DNA of 64,000 nucleotides from Advenella faeciporci (GTDB taxonomy: Bacteria; Pseudomonadota; Gammaproteobacteria; Burkholderiales; Burkholderiaceae_B), in NCBI RefSeq assembly GCF_014652395.1, contig NZ_BMYS01000011.1, positions 31,333-95,332 of the forward strand, written 5' to 3'. Under the pieces are notes generated by a model. That model did no database searches. It saw only the letters and a program-made list of their open reading frames with translations, and was not told where the DNA came from. Each line of letters opens with the position of its first letter. The stretch's first letter is position 1. Below, in pieces: positions 37,267-47,264 of the stretch. The position numbers and the translations under genes were made by a program.

Positions 37267-38160
37267 ATGCTTCGTTCATTCTTTAAAAAGCGCCTGCTTG
37301 GGCAAGTGGCAGTGGCAGCATCCAGTTTGCTAACCGCAGGGTACGCACTGACTGCCCATGCCAATCCATCAGCCCCTTTGTATAACAAACTGCCTGATGC
37401 CGTCAAAAAAGCAGGCAAAATACACGTCGCTGGCGACCAGTTAGCCCCCTACCGCATTACCGCTGAAGACGGTCGCACGCTCAAAGGCCTGGAGGTGGAA
37501 CTGATGCAGGCACTGCAAAAACAGCTGGGCGTACCCTTTGAAACCACCGTTGTTGCCAATGGACCCGCTATTTTCACCGGTGTTGATACCGGCCGCTACG
37601 ATATTTCTTTTGGTCCTGCACTGGCGACTGCAGAACGTGAAAAACGCTATGACGTTATCCCCTGGCTCCTGAGCAAGCCTGCGTTCATTTTACCCGCTCA
37701 AAACGGTATAAAAACAGAGAAAATCCTGGATCTTTGTGGTCGTCGCATTTCTGTCATGTCCGGGTCTGCCGCCATTCGTGAAGTAGAAATTATGGATGGT
37801 ATGTGCGAAAAAGCTGGTCTTAAAAAAACGCAACAAATCGTCATGCCAGACCAGAACTCCACCCTGCTTGCCGCCCAGTCCGGCCGTGCCGACGCCTTTT
37901 CCATGCAGTATGCAGCAGCACTCCACCTGCTCAAAACCCGTCCAGGCGAATATACGGCACAAACAGATGAAACCAATACGCTGACCATGCTGCGGCTGGG
38001 TATGATACTTAAAAACAACTCCCCACTATCACCCGTAATGGTCACTGCCATGCAAAATCTGGTCGATAACGGTGAATACCAAAAAATTCTTGATAACTGG
38101 GGTCTGGCGCCGGCCAGTATTGACGTGATCCAGTTGAATCCGAACTCAAATAAACGATGA
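37267..38160 (+). CDS. Polar amino-acid-type ABC binding protein
   Basis: 297 residues from the ATG at 37267, chosen for the AGGAG eight bases before it. Signal peptide ends near AHA (~30). Family 3 solute-binding fold, with IHVAGDQLAPYRI, GLEVELMQALQKQLGV and the RYDISFGPALATAEREK segment. Ligands of this family are usually charged amino acids or similar small zwitterions and acids. First gene of a long operon. Confidence 0.88.
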   Translation: MLRSFFKKRLLGQVAVAASSLLTAGYALTAHANPSAPLYNKLPDAVKKAGKIHVAGDQLAPYRITAEDGRTLKGLEVELMQALQKQLGVPFETTVVANGPAIFTGVDTGRYDISFGPALATAEREKRYDVIPWLLSKPAFILPAQNGIKTEKILDLCGRRISVMSGSAAIREVEIMDGMCEKAGLKKTQQIVMPDQNSTLLAAQSGRADAFSMQYAAALHLLKTRPGEYTAQTDETNTLTMLRLGMILKNNSPLSPVMVTAMQNLVDNGEYQKILDNWGLAPASIDVIQLNPNSNKR

Positions 38161-38173
38161 GCCAGGCATAATC

Positions 38174-39109
38174 ATGACTAACCTATCCATGACCTCTGGC
38201 GCAGTATCCACTGTGCCTCCTGCATCCTCCACACCACAAAATTGCGTGGATGATGTTTCCAAAGCCATTTACCCTGTCAGTCTGTCACGGCGGCTGGGCA
38301 CAATCGCCTTAGTCCTCATTGCAGTCTGGTTAATCTGGTTTTTAATCAGTAACCCGCGCTTCGAATGGCCCGTCGTTTTGAACTACCTGTTTGCACCCGC
38401 CATTCTGGAAGGGCTGGGTGTTACGCTGGCATTAACGGTGATCAGTATGGTGGGGGGCGTGCTGGCAGGAACCATTGCCGCCTTACTGCTCATGAGCGAT
38501 TACGGGCCTGGTCGACGAGCCGCCAACGTGTATCTTTGGGCTTTTCGTGCCACACCACTCATGATCCAATTACTGTTCTGGTACAACCTGGCCTATTTGA
38601 TACCCACCATTTCAATCGGCCTGCCCTTTGGCGAACCCTGGGTGGAATGGCGCACCATTGACCTGATCAACCCCTTCACCGCAGCCGTCCTGGGCCTCAG
38701 TCTGGCAGAAGGTGCCTATATGGCGGAAATCATGCGTGCCGGCCTGCTCTCTGTGGATCAACGTCAGCACGATGCCGCCAAGGCCATCGGCATGACACCA
38801 ACGCAATCATTTTTTCGCATCATCGTGCCTCAGGCCATGCGTTTTATCATTCCTCCCACCGGCAACCAGGTCATCAGCATGGCCAAGGCCACCGCGCTGG
38901 TATCCGTCATTGCCATGAACGACTTACTCTTTGCCGTACAGACCATTTATAACCGTACCTACGAAATCGTGCCGCTGCTCATGGTTGCCGTCTTCTGGTA
39001 TCTGGTCGTGATTTCCTGCCTGTACCTCATCCAGTCCCGCCTGGAAAAGCATTACTCCAAGGGACACCAACGAACTGCAGTCATCACTGCCGAAACAACC
39101 ACTGCCTGA
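38174..39109 (+). CDS. Polar amino-acid-type ABC permease
   Basis: 311 residues. A hydrophilic N-terminal tail of ~40 residues is followed by five to six membrane helices. The HisM-family coupling loop reads HDAAKAIGMTPTQSFFRIIVPQAMRF. Only one permease is encoded, so the channel is probably a homodimer. Follows the binding protein by 13 bases. Confidence 0.9.
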   Translation: MTNLSMTSGAVSTVPPASSTPQNCVDDVSKAIYPVSLSRRLGTIALVLIAVWLIWFLISNPRFEWPVVLNYLFAPAILEGLGVTLALTVISMVGGVLAGTIAALLLMSDYGPGRRAANVYLWAFRATPLMIQLLFWYNLAYLIPTISIGLPFGEPWVEWRTIDLINPFTAAVLGLSLAEGAYMAEIMRAGLLSVDQRQHDAAKAIGMTPTQSFFRIIVPQAMRFIIPPTGNQVISMAKATALVSVIAMNDLLFAVQTIYNRTYEIVPLLMVAVFWYLVVISCLYLIQSRLEKHYSKGHQRTAVITAETTTA

Positions 39110-39122
39110 GGAAACATTGAAA

Positions 39123-39911
39123 ATGACTGTATCGTCTTCACACGGCCCAAAACGCAAAATACTCAGGGCTGAAAACGTCACGAAACACTACGGACGTTAT
39201 GTCGCCCTTGATAATGTCAGCCTTGATGTACACGAAGGCGAAGTGGTGGCCATCATCGGACCGTCCGGCTCGGGAAAGTCCACCTTGATCCGGTGCATGC
39301 ATCAGCTTGAGTCTCTTGAAGGCGGGGCCATTTATCTGGACGACGAGCTATTGGGTTTTCGTCGTCATAAAAACCAGCTGCTGGCGCTCAATGCAAAGGC
39401 GGTGGCACGCCAGCGTCGCGAGCTGGGCATGGTCTTCCAGCAATTCGTACTGTTTCCGCACATGACTGTTGCAGAGAACATCATGGAAGGCCCCACACGG
39501 GTGCTGGGCGACAGTGTTGCCGATGCGCGGAAACTGGCTGAACACCTGCTTGAGCGGGTGGGATTATCCCACAAAATGGATGCTTACCCACCCCAGCTAT
39601 CAGGTGGCCAGCAACAGCGGGTTGCGATTGCCCGTGCGTTGGCCATGCGCCCCAAAGTATTGCTATTCGACGAACCCACCAGCGCCCTTGACCCTGAACT
39701 GGTTGGTGAGGTTCTGAAAGTGGTAACCGACCTGGCTAAAGCCGGGAAAACCATGGTGGTCGTAACCCATGAAATCGGTTTTGCCCGCGAAGCGGCTGAC
39801 CGGGTGGTTTTCATGGAAAACGGCCGTATCGTCGAACAAGGCGAAGCGTGCAGCACCCTGGCCGACCCTAAAACAGACCGCTTGCGTACTTTTCTTTCTC
39901 GGGTGATGTAA
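39123..39911 (+). CDS. Polar amino-acid-type ABC ATPase
   Basis: 262 residues from the ATG at 39123 (GAGGAAA upstream; a TTG two codons earlier is less likely). Walker A GPSGSGKSTL, Q-loop FQQFVLFPHMTV, signature LSGGQQQRVAIARAL, Walker B VLLFDEPTSALDPELV, switch VVVTHEIGFAREA. Completes the GlnQ/HisP-type importer. Confidence 0.93.
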   Translation: MTVSSSHGPKRKILRAENVTKHYGRYVALDNVSLDVHEGEVVAIIGPSGSGKSTLIRCMHQLESLEGGAIYLDDELLGFRRHKNQLLALNAKAVARQRRELGMVFQQFVLFPHMTVAENIMEGPTRVLGDSVADARKLAEHLLERVGLSHKMDAYPPQLSGGQQQRVAIARALAMRPKVLLFDEPTSALDPELVGEVLKVVTDLAKAGKTMVVVTHEIGFAREAADRVVFMENGRIVEQGEACSTLADPKTDRLRTFLSRVM

Positions 39912-39964
39912 GCACTTTTTTTTATTTTCTCATTAACAAAAGATATTGAATGGATACCTGATTC

Positions 39965-41335
39965 ATGACTAAACAAATCAAATATCTATCTCCGACCGGT
40001 GTACTTGGCGTGGGATTTTCAGAAGACCATTTCATGGCAGCACTCAGCCCGGATCTGGCTTTTATTGGATGCGATGCCGGTTCGACAGACGGTGGCCCAG
40101 CCAATCTGGGGGGTAACAAGCCCTTCTTCTCACATGGCGCTATCAAACGCGATTTACGCATTCTGATCAAAGGCGCCCGCAAAGTGGATATCCCACTCAT
40201 GATTGGCTCTTGCGGAGGAAGCGGGGGTGACTGGAACCTTAACTGGGTTTGGGAGATCGTGCAGGAAATCGCACGCGAAGAAAACCTGCATTTCAAAACA
40301 GCCGTTATTGAGTCAGAGCCAGATCGCGAACTGCTCCTGCAAAAATACCGGGAAGGAAAATTCCGTGCGCTGGATCCAGCGCCGGAAATTGACGAAGACA
40401 CCCTGCGTGACACGGATCATATCGTGGCAATGATGGGTGCTGAAGCCTATCAGGAAGCCCTGGCCAATGGAGCGCAAGTGATCCTGGCCGGTCGCTCGAC
40501 GGATGCCGCTATTTTCGCCGCCATTCCAGTCGCGCAAGGGTTCCCGCCCGGACTGTGCTGGCACGCGGCCAAGATCATGGAGTGCGGGGGTGCTGCCGTG
40601 GTCAGCATGGAGAAACCCGAAGGCATGATTTGCACGATCACCGACGATTACTTTGAGCTTGAACCGGTCAGCCCCACCCAAAGCTGCTCTCCACTAAGTG
40701 TTGCCGCACACGCCCTGTACGAAACTGGCGACCCCTACATGATGCGCGAACCCGGCGGCGTGATGGACCTGACTCATGCCCGTTACGAGTCCTCAAGCGA
40801 ACGCACCGTCAGGGTTTCAGGCAGTGCTTTTCATCCTGAGCCGTATACCGTGAAACTGGAAGGCGCAAAAAAAACCGGTTATCGCGCCATGGTATTAGGT
40901 GGCGTACGCGACCCGATGATCCTGGGTCAATTCGACAGTTGGTTTGGTGGTTTGCAAGACTCCATCCGCAACAACATTGATGCGGTTTATGGCGAATCGA
41001 TGGCGGGCAAATACCGCATTGATTTCAAACTATACGGCCACAGCGGTGTACTTGGCTCACGTGAACCCACCCTGGGCCAGACACCCACCGAGGTCGGCGT
41101 GTTGATGGTTAGCCAAGCCGAGACCCAGGAAGTTGCTTATGCCATCGCGGGTCAAGCGGCTCACATGGTACTGCACCACACTGTCCCAGAATGGCAGGGT
41201 CTGGTTTCAAACCTGGCCTTTCCGATTGCCCCGCATTTCTGGAGTTTAGACCCCGCTTACCAATTCGTACTCAATCATGTGGTGGAACTGGACCACCCGC
41301 TTGAGCTACACCGCATCCGCTACGAGGAGATCTGA
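39965..41335 (+). CDS. AtuA-family protein (DUF1446)
   Basis: 456 residues of the AtuA family, named after the acyclic terpene utilisation cluster of Pseudomonas. Gly-rich N-terminal blocks CDAGSTDGGPANLGG and MIGSCGGSGGDWNLNW, and the AGRSTDAAIFAAIP motif, are conserved features. Biochemical role of the family is not settled; it usually pairs with a small DUF4387 subunit, as here two bases downstream. Probably a subunit of a hydrolyase- or transferase-like enzyme on carboxylates (inference). Confidence 0.82.
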   Translation: MTKQIKYLSPTGVLGVGFSEDHFMAALSPDLAFIGCDAGSTDGGPANLGGNKPFFSHGAIKRDLRILIKGARKVDIPLMIGSCGGSGGDWNLNWVWEIVQEIAREENLHFKTAVIESEPDRELLLQKYREGKFRALDPAPEIDEDTLRDTDHIVAMMGAEAYQEALANGAQVILAGRSTDAAIFAAIPVAQGFPPGLCWHAAKIMECGGAAVVSMEKPEGMICTITDDYFELEPVSPTQSCSPLSVAAHALYETGDPYMMREPGGVMDLTHARYESSSERTVRVSGSAFHPEPYTVKLEGAKKTGYRAMVLGGVRDPMILGQFDSWFGGLQDSIRNNIDAVYGESMAGKYRIDFKLYGHSGVLGSREPTLGQTPTEVGVLMVSQAETQEVAYAIAGQAAHMVLHHTVPEWQGLVSNLAFPIAPHFWSLDPAYQFVLNHVVELDHPLELHRIRYEEI

Positions 41336-41337
41336 TC

Positions 41338-41706
41338 ATGGCCCTATTACGCGATTTCGCCAAACTTATACGTACCAAAAACGCCGGCCCCTTCCTGTTG
41401 ACCGTTGACATTATGTTTCCCGATGCCGAAACCTACCGTCATGTCGCCAATAGCGGCGTGCTTTCCGTTGAATTGATGGCAAGCACCTTTAAGGTGCCCG
41501 CTGAAGTCGTCAAGCTGTTTCATTACGACCCCGCCAATGCCATCAAAATTACCATTCCCCGTCCGGTAACTTCGGGGTCCCCTGAAGACACCGACCTGTT
41601 TGGCGGCCAACAATTTGCACCGCTGGTTGATGTCGTCGTTCCTGACATGTCTGCCCAACCTACCCCAATTATGGAGTTGAAAAATGAAGAAACTTATCCT
41701 GCGTGA
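41338..41706 (+). CDS. DUF4387 protein, partner of AtuA
   Basis: 122 residues. Opening LRDFAKLIRTKNAGPFLLTVDIMF and RHVANSGVLS are recognisable for DUF4387, a family almost always encoded next to AtuA-like proteins. The stop lies 23 bases inside the next gene, so the two are coupled. Confidence 0.8.
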   Translation: MALLRDFAKLIRTKNAGPFLLTVDIMFPDAETYRHVANSGVLSVELMASTFKVPAEVVKLFHYDPANAIKITIPRPVTSGSPEDTDLFGGQQFAPLVDVVVPDMSAQPTPIMELKNEETYPA

Positions 41707-42724
41707 ACGTGTCACTGATGCCACTGCCTGGAAAGGCCCCGACCTGCAAAACGATACATCCTGGATCTACCACCTGGACGCCACCGATCTGGAAGACTTG
41801 CAGAACGCCTGCGAACACGTAAAACGTGAAGGTCTGCGCTGGGGTGAGTTCACCAAAGAACAATTCCCCCTGCCCCGCTTGTCGGCTAAACTGGCTGACA
41901 TTGATCAACAGATCCGCCATGGTCGTGGCTTCGTGGTCATTCGCGGCTTGCCCTTGAATAAATACGATGACGAGCAGACCCGAACACTGTATTGGGGTTT
42001 GGGCGCCCATCTTGGCCAGATCATTTCGCATAACGTGAAGGGCGACACGATGGCACCGGTCACTGACCTGGGCCTGAAAAGCGACGATCCCAACCGACGC
42101 AACAACACCACCAATCAAATTCTGGACCCCCATACGGATCTGGCTGATGTAGTGATGTTGCTGTGCATTGAAAAAGCAAAGGAAGGCGGGATCAGCAGCC
42201 TGTCCAGTTCAGTCGCCATTCATAACGAAATCCTGGAAAATCATCCCGAGTATCTGGAAGTACTTTACGACGGTTTCTACCATGACTATCGTGGCTACGG
42301 CCCCAGCGGTGACCCCAATGAAGTCACTGAAACACGCATCCCCGTCTTTGAATACAACAACGGTCGCGTCAATTGTGCTTTTGCCAAGAAAATCATTGAA
42401 ACGGGTGCCCGCAAACACGGTGTTCCCCTGACCGCGCTGCAACAGGCTGCCATTGAATATGTACACGAACTGGCAATACGCGAAGACATGCGGATCGACA
42501 TGATGCTGGAACCCGGTGATATTCAAATCATCAACAACTACATGACCCTGCACGCCCGCACCAACTACATTGACCACGATGATGGTCGCAAACGCTACCT
42601 GTTGCGTATGTGGGTCAACCTGACTGACAGTATGCAATTGTCGCCGGATTTCGCGAAATTCGTGCGTCGTGGCATTCCTGCCCAGGAAAAAAACCCTGAA
42701 ACATTAGCTGGAGCCGCCGTATGA
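41684..42724 (+). CDS. TauD/TfdA-like Fe(II)/2-oxoglutarate oxygenase
   Basis: 346 residues. The iron triad is visible as His and Asp in LDPHTDLADVV and the distal His in TLHARTNYIDH; an Arg in KRYLLRMWVNL should bind 2-oxoglutarate. It likely hydroxylates the imported substrate or an intermediate. ATG has GGAG eight bases upstream; stop overlaps the next gene (ATGA). Confidence 0.88.
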   Translation: MKKLILRERVTDATAWKGPDLQNDTSWIYHLDATDLEDLQNACEHVKREGLRWGEFTKEQFPLPRLSAKLADIDQQIRHGRGFVVIRGLPLNKYDDEQTRTLYWGLGAHLGQIISHNVKGDTMAPVTDLGLKSDDPNRRNNTTNQILDPHTDLADVVMLLCIEKAKEGGISSLSSSVAIHNEILENHPEYLEVLYDGFYHDYRGYGPSGDPNEVTETRIPVFEYNNGRVNCAFAKKIIETGARKHGVPLTALQQAAIEYVHELAIREDMRIDMMLEPGDIQIINNYMTLHARTNYIDHDDGRKRYLLRMWVNLTDSMQLSPDFAKFVRRGIPAQEKNPETLAGAAV

Positions 42725-44130
42725 ATAAGCCTGAAACCACGCTGAGTCTGCCTGCCGTTACCGATACACTTGCTGCCTTCGCGGCCAACCTGAGGTTTCA
42801 GGATCTGCCCAGCGAAGTTGTCGAACGCACCAAAGTGCTGGTGCTGGACTTAAGCGGAATCATTATCCGTTCACAAGATTTTGATTCGACGCTCTGCATG
42901 AAAAAAGCCCTGCATTGCCTTGAGGGTGACCGCGGCTCGATCCATGTCATGGGCAGCAAGGGACAATGGTCGCCCCAGGCGGCAGCCCATCTGGCCGGTG
43001 CAGCCGCTCACAGTATGGACTTTGATGATACCCATGCGCGTGCCCAACTCCACCCTGGCGCACCTGTTATCGCCGCCGCTTTCGCAGCGGCACAAATGGC
43101 CGGCTGCTCCACGCAACAACTGCTAACCGGCATTGTTGCCGGCTACGAAGTCATGATCCGTGTCGCCCTGGGGGCCGTTTCGCAGGCTCACGCCGAACGC
43201 GGCTTTCATCCTTCCGCCACCGTTGGCGTGTTCGGTGCGGCAGCAGCCTGCGGCAACATTCTGGGGCTTGATGCCACCCAAATGGCCCATGCCTTCGGCA
43301 CGGCACTAAGCCAGTCTGCGGGCACCGGGCAATTTTCCGTCAATGGCGCCTGGACCAAGCGCTTTCATGTGGGCTATGCCGCCGCCGGCGGCCTGACAAG
43401 TGCCGTATTCGCCAGTCAGGGTTACACCGGTGCCACACAAGCCTTTGAAGGCCGTGAAGGTTTCTTCAATGTCTACTCGCCTCGTCCCGAACCTGAACTG
43501 GCGGTGCAAGAATTGGGGCAGAAGTGGGAAATCATGGAGTCCGGTATCAAGCCCTACCCTTGCTGCCGTGGTATTCATGCACCACTGGATGCCCTGGCAG
43601 TCCTGCAGCAGCAACACACCTTCACGGCAGCCGATGTGGCCAGCGTGCGGGTGGGCATGGCACGCCGCAGTGTGTTTGTGGTTGGTGCTCCCCAGGAACG
43701 CCGTCGCAACCCCCGCAACGTGGTGGATTGCCAGTTTTCAACCCATCTTTGCATGGCGATTGCCCTTAAGCACCGCCGCATGGGTTGGGATGACTATGAA
43801 CCGGCGCTGGCTGATCCAGAAATTTTCAAGCTGATGGAACGTATTGACGTGTTTGAAGATGCCGAATGTGAGGCCAACTTCCCCACCGCGTTCTCTGCCG
43901 TGGTTGAGATTAGGTTGAACTCGGGAGAAACACTGCGACACTTCCAATATGCGCCGCGTGGCGAACCCGATGATATGCCAACACAGGAAGCCGTCCAGCA
44001 AAAATTCATGAGCCTGGCAGACCCCATACTTGGCACATCAACCGCGCAAGCGCTTTACCAAACGCTGATGCAGCTTGATGCAGACTTGCCTATAGATGAG
44101 CTCTTTAAGCATTGCACTCATCTTGCCTGA
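42721..44130 (+). CDS. MmgE/PrpD family protein
   Basis: 469 residues of the 2-methylcitrate dehydratase / cis-aconitate decarboxylase superfamily. The active-site segments AAHSMDFDDTHARAQLHPGA and NGAWTKRFHVGYAAAGG are intact. The family also contains epimerases of imino-acids, so the reaction could be dehydration, decarboxylation or epimerisation of a carboxylate. Mid-operon position with overlapping start. Confidence 0.88.
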   Translation: MNKPETTLSLPAVTDTLAAFAANLRFQDLPSEVVERTKVLVLDLSGIIIRSQDFDSTLCMKKALHCLEGDRGSIHVMGSKGQWSPQAAAHLAGAAAHSMDFDDTHARAQLHPGAPVIAAAFAAAQMAGCSTQQLLTGIVAGYEVMIRVALGAVSQAHAERGFHPSATVGVFGAAAACGNILGLDATQMAHAFGTALSQSAGTGQFSVNGAWTKRFHVGYAAAGGLTSAVFASQGYTGATQAFEGREGFFNVYSPRPEPELAVQELGQKWEIMESGIKPYPCCRGIHAPLDALAVLQQQHTFTAADVASVRVGMARRSVFVVGAPQERRRNPRNVVDCQFSTHLCMAIALKHRRMGWDDYEPALADPEIFKLMERIDVFEDAECEANFPTAFSAVVEIRLNSGETLRHFQYAPRGEPDDMPTQEAVQQKFMSLADPILGTSTAQALYQTLMQLDADLPIDELFKHCTHLA

Positions 44131-44151
44131 CCTTTAAGGAGCAGATTCACC

Positions 44152-44898
44152 ATGAATAAGGCCACACAGCCACAAACCGAGCAGCAACTTCGTGTCCAGC
44201 TCGCTGCCTGCTACCGCATTTTTGACATGCTGGGTTGGACCGAGCTGATCTATAACCACATCACGCTGCGGATACCGGGGCCAGAACAGCACTTCCTGAT
44301 CAATCCGTTTGGCCTGCATTTCAACGAGGTCACCGCGTCGAATCTGGTCAAGATCGACATTGATGGAAATGTCCTTCAGGATAGCGAATACCCCATCAAT
44401 CCGGCAGGCTTCACCCTGCATTCGGCCATCCACAGGCAAATAGCGGATGCGCATTGCATCATGCATACCCACACAACGGCAGGCTGTGCGGTTGCCTGTG
44501 CCGATAGCGGTTTGTCGCCTGATAACTTTTACTCCGCACAGCTGTATGACCGTGTGGCTTATCATGAGTTTGAAGGCATCACGCTGCATGCCGAAGAAGC
44601 ACCCCGCCTGCGCCAGTCTATTGGCAATAAACCTGCCGTCATTCTGCGCAACCATGGTTTGCTAAGTTGGGGTATCACCCTACCCATGGCCTTCGCCACA
44701 CTCTGGACTTTGCAACGTGCCTGTGAAATTCAGGTCATGGGAGCGGCCCTTGGGCCCACCCGGGCCATTTCAAAGGAGATTCAGCAAAAATGCAGTGCAG
44801 AAGCCCTGCAGTTCGATCCGCGCCATGGCGCTGGCGAAGACATTTTTACCGCACTGATACGCCAGATTGACCGGCGCGATCCTTCTTACAAAAATTAA
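44152..44898 (+). CDS. Class II aldolase/adducin family protein
   Basis: 248 residues. Zinc ligands are visible in IMHTHTTAG (two His) and RNHGLLSWG (third His). Such enzymes cleave or decarboxylate hydroxy-carbonyl compounds to a dihydroxyacetone-type or pyruvate product. Strong AAGGAGC ribosome-binding site. Fits a retro-aldol step after hydroxylation by the TauD-like enzyme (inference). Confidence 0.88.
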   Translation: MNKATQPQTEQQLRVQLAACYRIFDMLGWTELIYNHITLRIPGPEQHFLINPFGLHFNEVTASNLVKIDIDGNVLQDSEYPINPAGFTLHSAIHRQIADAHCIMHTHTTAGCAVACADSGLSPDNFYSAQLYDRVAYHEFEGITLHAEEAPRLRQSIGNKPAVILRNHGLLSWGITLPMAFATLWTLQRACEIQVMGAALGPTRAISKEIQQKCSAEALQFDPRHGAGEDIFTALIRQIDRRDPSYKN

Positions 44899-44906
44899 AG
44901 GCAGCT

Positions 44907-45911
44907 ATGAAAGTATGTATTTATGGTCTGGGCGCCATCGGGGGCCTTCTGGCCGCCCGCCTGGCGGCACGCGGCGAAGTACAGCTGAGTGCCATCGCCC
45001 GGGGCACAACCCTGCAGACACTACGCGATCACGGTCTGAGCTTTATTGAAGGACCGCCTGATCAAGCCCAACAACAACGCTATGATCTGCGCGCCAGCGA
45101 CAACCCCGCCGATCTTGGCGTGCAGGACGTTGTCATTCTTTCTGTCAAGACCACAGCGCTGCCAGATGTGGCCGCCCGCATCGCCCCGCTGCTGGGTCCT
45201 GACACCACCATACTCTCTGCCATGAATGGAGTCCCATGGTGGTTTTTCCATGGTTTACCCGGCACCCCGGAGCGCCTTCAGCTGAAAAGCCTGGACCCTG
45301 ATGGCACACTGGCTGCGGCACTCCCGTATTCACAGGTGGTGGGTACCGTTACCCATTTGTCAGCAGCCAATATGGGCCCCGGCGTCGTAAGACATGTGGC
45401 TGGCAACCGGATCATTATTGGTGAACCGGGTGGTGGAACCTCTACCGCCCGCTGCCAGGCCATCATGCACATGTTGCAATCGGCGGGTTTTGACACCGAA
45501 CCCTCGAAACAGATCCAGGCAGATATCTGGTACAAGCTTTGGGGCAACATGACGGTCAATCCCATTTCAGCCATTACCGGTGCGACAGGTGATCGTATTC
45601 TGGACGATGATTATGTACGTGATTTTATGTCACGCTGCATGCTAGAGGCCGCAGCAGTAGGCGCACGAATTGGCCTTCGTATTGACCAGGACCCCGAAGA
45701 TCGCCACCAGGTCACCCGACAGCTTGGCGCTTTTCGCACATCCATGTTGCAGGACGTTCAGGCCGGAAAAAGCATTGAACTGGATGCCCTGGTGGGTGCC
45801 ATGCTTGATATCGCCCATCAAGTGAATGTTTCAGTGCCAAACATTGAGACGCTGATGGGCATTAGCCGTCTGCATGCCCGCACGCTGGGGCTTTATCCGC
45901 TTGATTCTTAA
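44907..45911 (+). CDS. Ketopantoate-reductase-like dehydrogenase
   Basis: 334 residues. NADP-binding start YGLGAIGGLLAARLAARG, Asn-Gly in SAMNGVPWWFFHG and the catalytic-Lys region IQADIWYKLWGNMTVNPISA define the PanE family. True PanE makes pantoate, but the catabolic operon context and length suggest a different 2-oxo or 3-oxo acid substrate. Eight bases after the aldolase gene. Confidence 0.85.
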   Translation: MKVCIYGLGAIGGLLAARLAARGEVQLSAIARGTTLQTLRDHGLSFIEGPPDQAQQQRYDLRASDNPADLGVQDVVILSVKTTALPDVAARIAPLLGPDTTILSAMNGVPWWFFHGLPGTPERLQLKSLDPDGTLAAALPYSQVVGTVTHLSAANMGPGVVRHVAGNRIIIGEPGGGTSTARCQAIMHMLQSAGFDTEPSKQIQADIWYKLWGNMTVNPISAITGATGDRILDDDYVRDFMSRCMLEAAAVGARIGLRIDQDPEDRHQVTRQLGAFRTSMLQDVQAGKSIELDALVGAMLDIAHQVNVSVPNIETLMGISRLHARTLGLYPLDS

Positions 45912-45986
45912 GCGCGTAGTCTGTCGTTGTTTTTCCTATTAACCAACTAATATTAAATTAAAAAATTATTTCTGGAGACGTTTTAA

Positions 45987-47228
45987 ATGAAAAAGACTTT
46001 GCTTGCTACTGCAGTTGTGGCCGGTTTTACCGGTGCAGCTCAAGCTAACAGCTCGGTAACCATTTATGGTTTGGTTGATGCTGGTCTTGCCTATGAAAAA
46101 AATAAAGTGACACAAGGCGATAACCGGATCGAAAACCGTACTTTCGGCATGCAAAAATTCACTGGCGCTCGCAATGGCAGCCGCTGGGGCTTCAAAGGCA
46201 GTGAAGACCTGGGGAATGGATCCAAGGCCATTTTCCAGCTGGAAAGCGGGTTTGACCCTGGCAATGGCAAATCGCTTCAGGGTAACCGCTTGTTTGGACG
46301 CCAGGCTTATTTGGGTTTGAGTAATGAAAGCTGGGGTGCGCTAACCCTGGGTCGCCAATACTCAATTGCCTCACAAACGATCGCACCAAAAGGTCCATTT
46401 AATTCCGGCTACTTTCAGGCAGGCCAACTTTTTGGTGCATTTGGCAGCTCTACTTATGGCCGTATGAATGATTCGGTTAAATACATGAGCCCGGATTTTT
46501 CCGGTTTCAAATTTGGTATTGCTTACGCTGGCAATCACAATAAAAGTGAATTTGAATGGGACGGAGTCGATAAGATCGAAACAAAACAGGCCTCCAACTG
46601 GATCAGTACTGGCGGCAGCTACGATAATGGCCCCCTCGCAATCGGTTTTTCTTATGACCGTTACCGTACCAATGCCAGGACTGCCCCCGACATCAGCAAA
46701 GGGACTCCTGCCAAGACTCATAAAGGCACGGTCCATACCTGGAACCTGTTTGGCAACTATGATTTTGATATTGTGAAACTGGATTTGGGTTATGGCCAAG
46801 TGCGTGGTGCCATTGGCAACAAGAACAGGGCAAACGTTGAGATGGAAGCAAGCAGTATTGGCTTGAACAATCTTTTCACTCCATTTACGCAAGGCATGCG
46901 TTCTGATGGTTTGTTGTATTCGCAAACCAACGGTTACCGGCAACAGGCATGGACAGTTGGTTTGACCATACCTGCTGGGGAAGCGGGTAAAGTCCTGGCA
47001 TCGTACCAAGGCAGCCATACCAAAAACAATGATCGCGGGTTCGATGGTGTGAAAGGCAACCTGCATATTTTCAGTCTTGGTTATGAGTATAGGCTGTCAA
47101 AACGTTCCCTATTATTTGCAGTCGCCTCTATGGGTACGGGTCGACTGAAATTTAATGACAGTAATGCTCATCCGAAGGCCAAGCTAAGTACATCTTTAGT
47201 GGGGGTGGGTTTACAGACCCGGTTCTGA
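45987..47228 (+). CDS. Outer-membrane porin (Gram-negative, Burkholderiales type)
   Basis: 413 residues. Signal peptide MKKTLLATAVVAGFTGAAQA, then SSVTIYGLVDAGLAYEKN, the standard first strand of this porin family. Loop 3 region LFGRQAYLGLSNESWGALTLGRQ and the C-terminal strand ending LVGVGLQTRF, with terminal Phe, are intact. It lies at the end of the catabolic operon and may admit its substrate through the outer membrane. Confidence 0.93.
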   Translation: MKKTLLATAVVAGFTGAAQANSSVTIYGLVDAGLAYEKNKVTQGDNRIENRTFGMQKFTGARNGSRWGFKGSEDLGNGSKAIFQLESGFDPGNGKSLQGNRLFGRQAYLGLSNESWGALTLGRQYSIASQTIAPKGPFNSGYFQAGQLFGAFGSSTYGRMNDSVKYMSPDFSGFKFGIAYAGNHNKSEFEWDGVDKIETKQASNWISTGGSYDNGPLAIGFSYDRYRTNARTAPDISKGTPAKTHKGTVHTWNLFGNYDFDIVKLDLGYGQVRGAIGNKNRANVEMEASSIGLNNLFTPFTQGMRSDGLLYSQTNGYRQQAWTVGLTIPAGEAGKVLASYQGSHTKNNDRGFDGVKGNLHIFSLGYEYRLSKRSLLFAVASMGTGRLKFNDSNAHPKAKLSTSLVGVGLQTRF

Positions 47229-47264
47229 TTTAAAACATGACATAAATAAGACGTGATTTTTCTC

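Noticed and set aside
44907..45911. Calling the reductase panE
   Set aside because: Only the fold is supported; the catabolic context argues against a pantothenate role.
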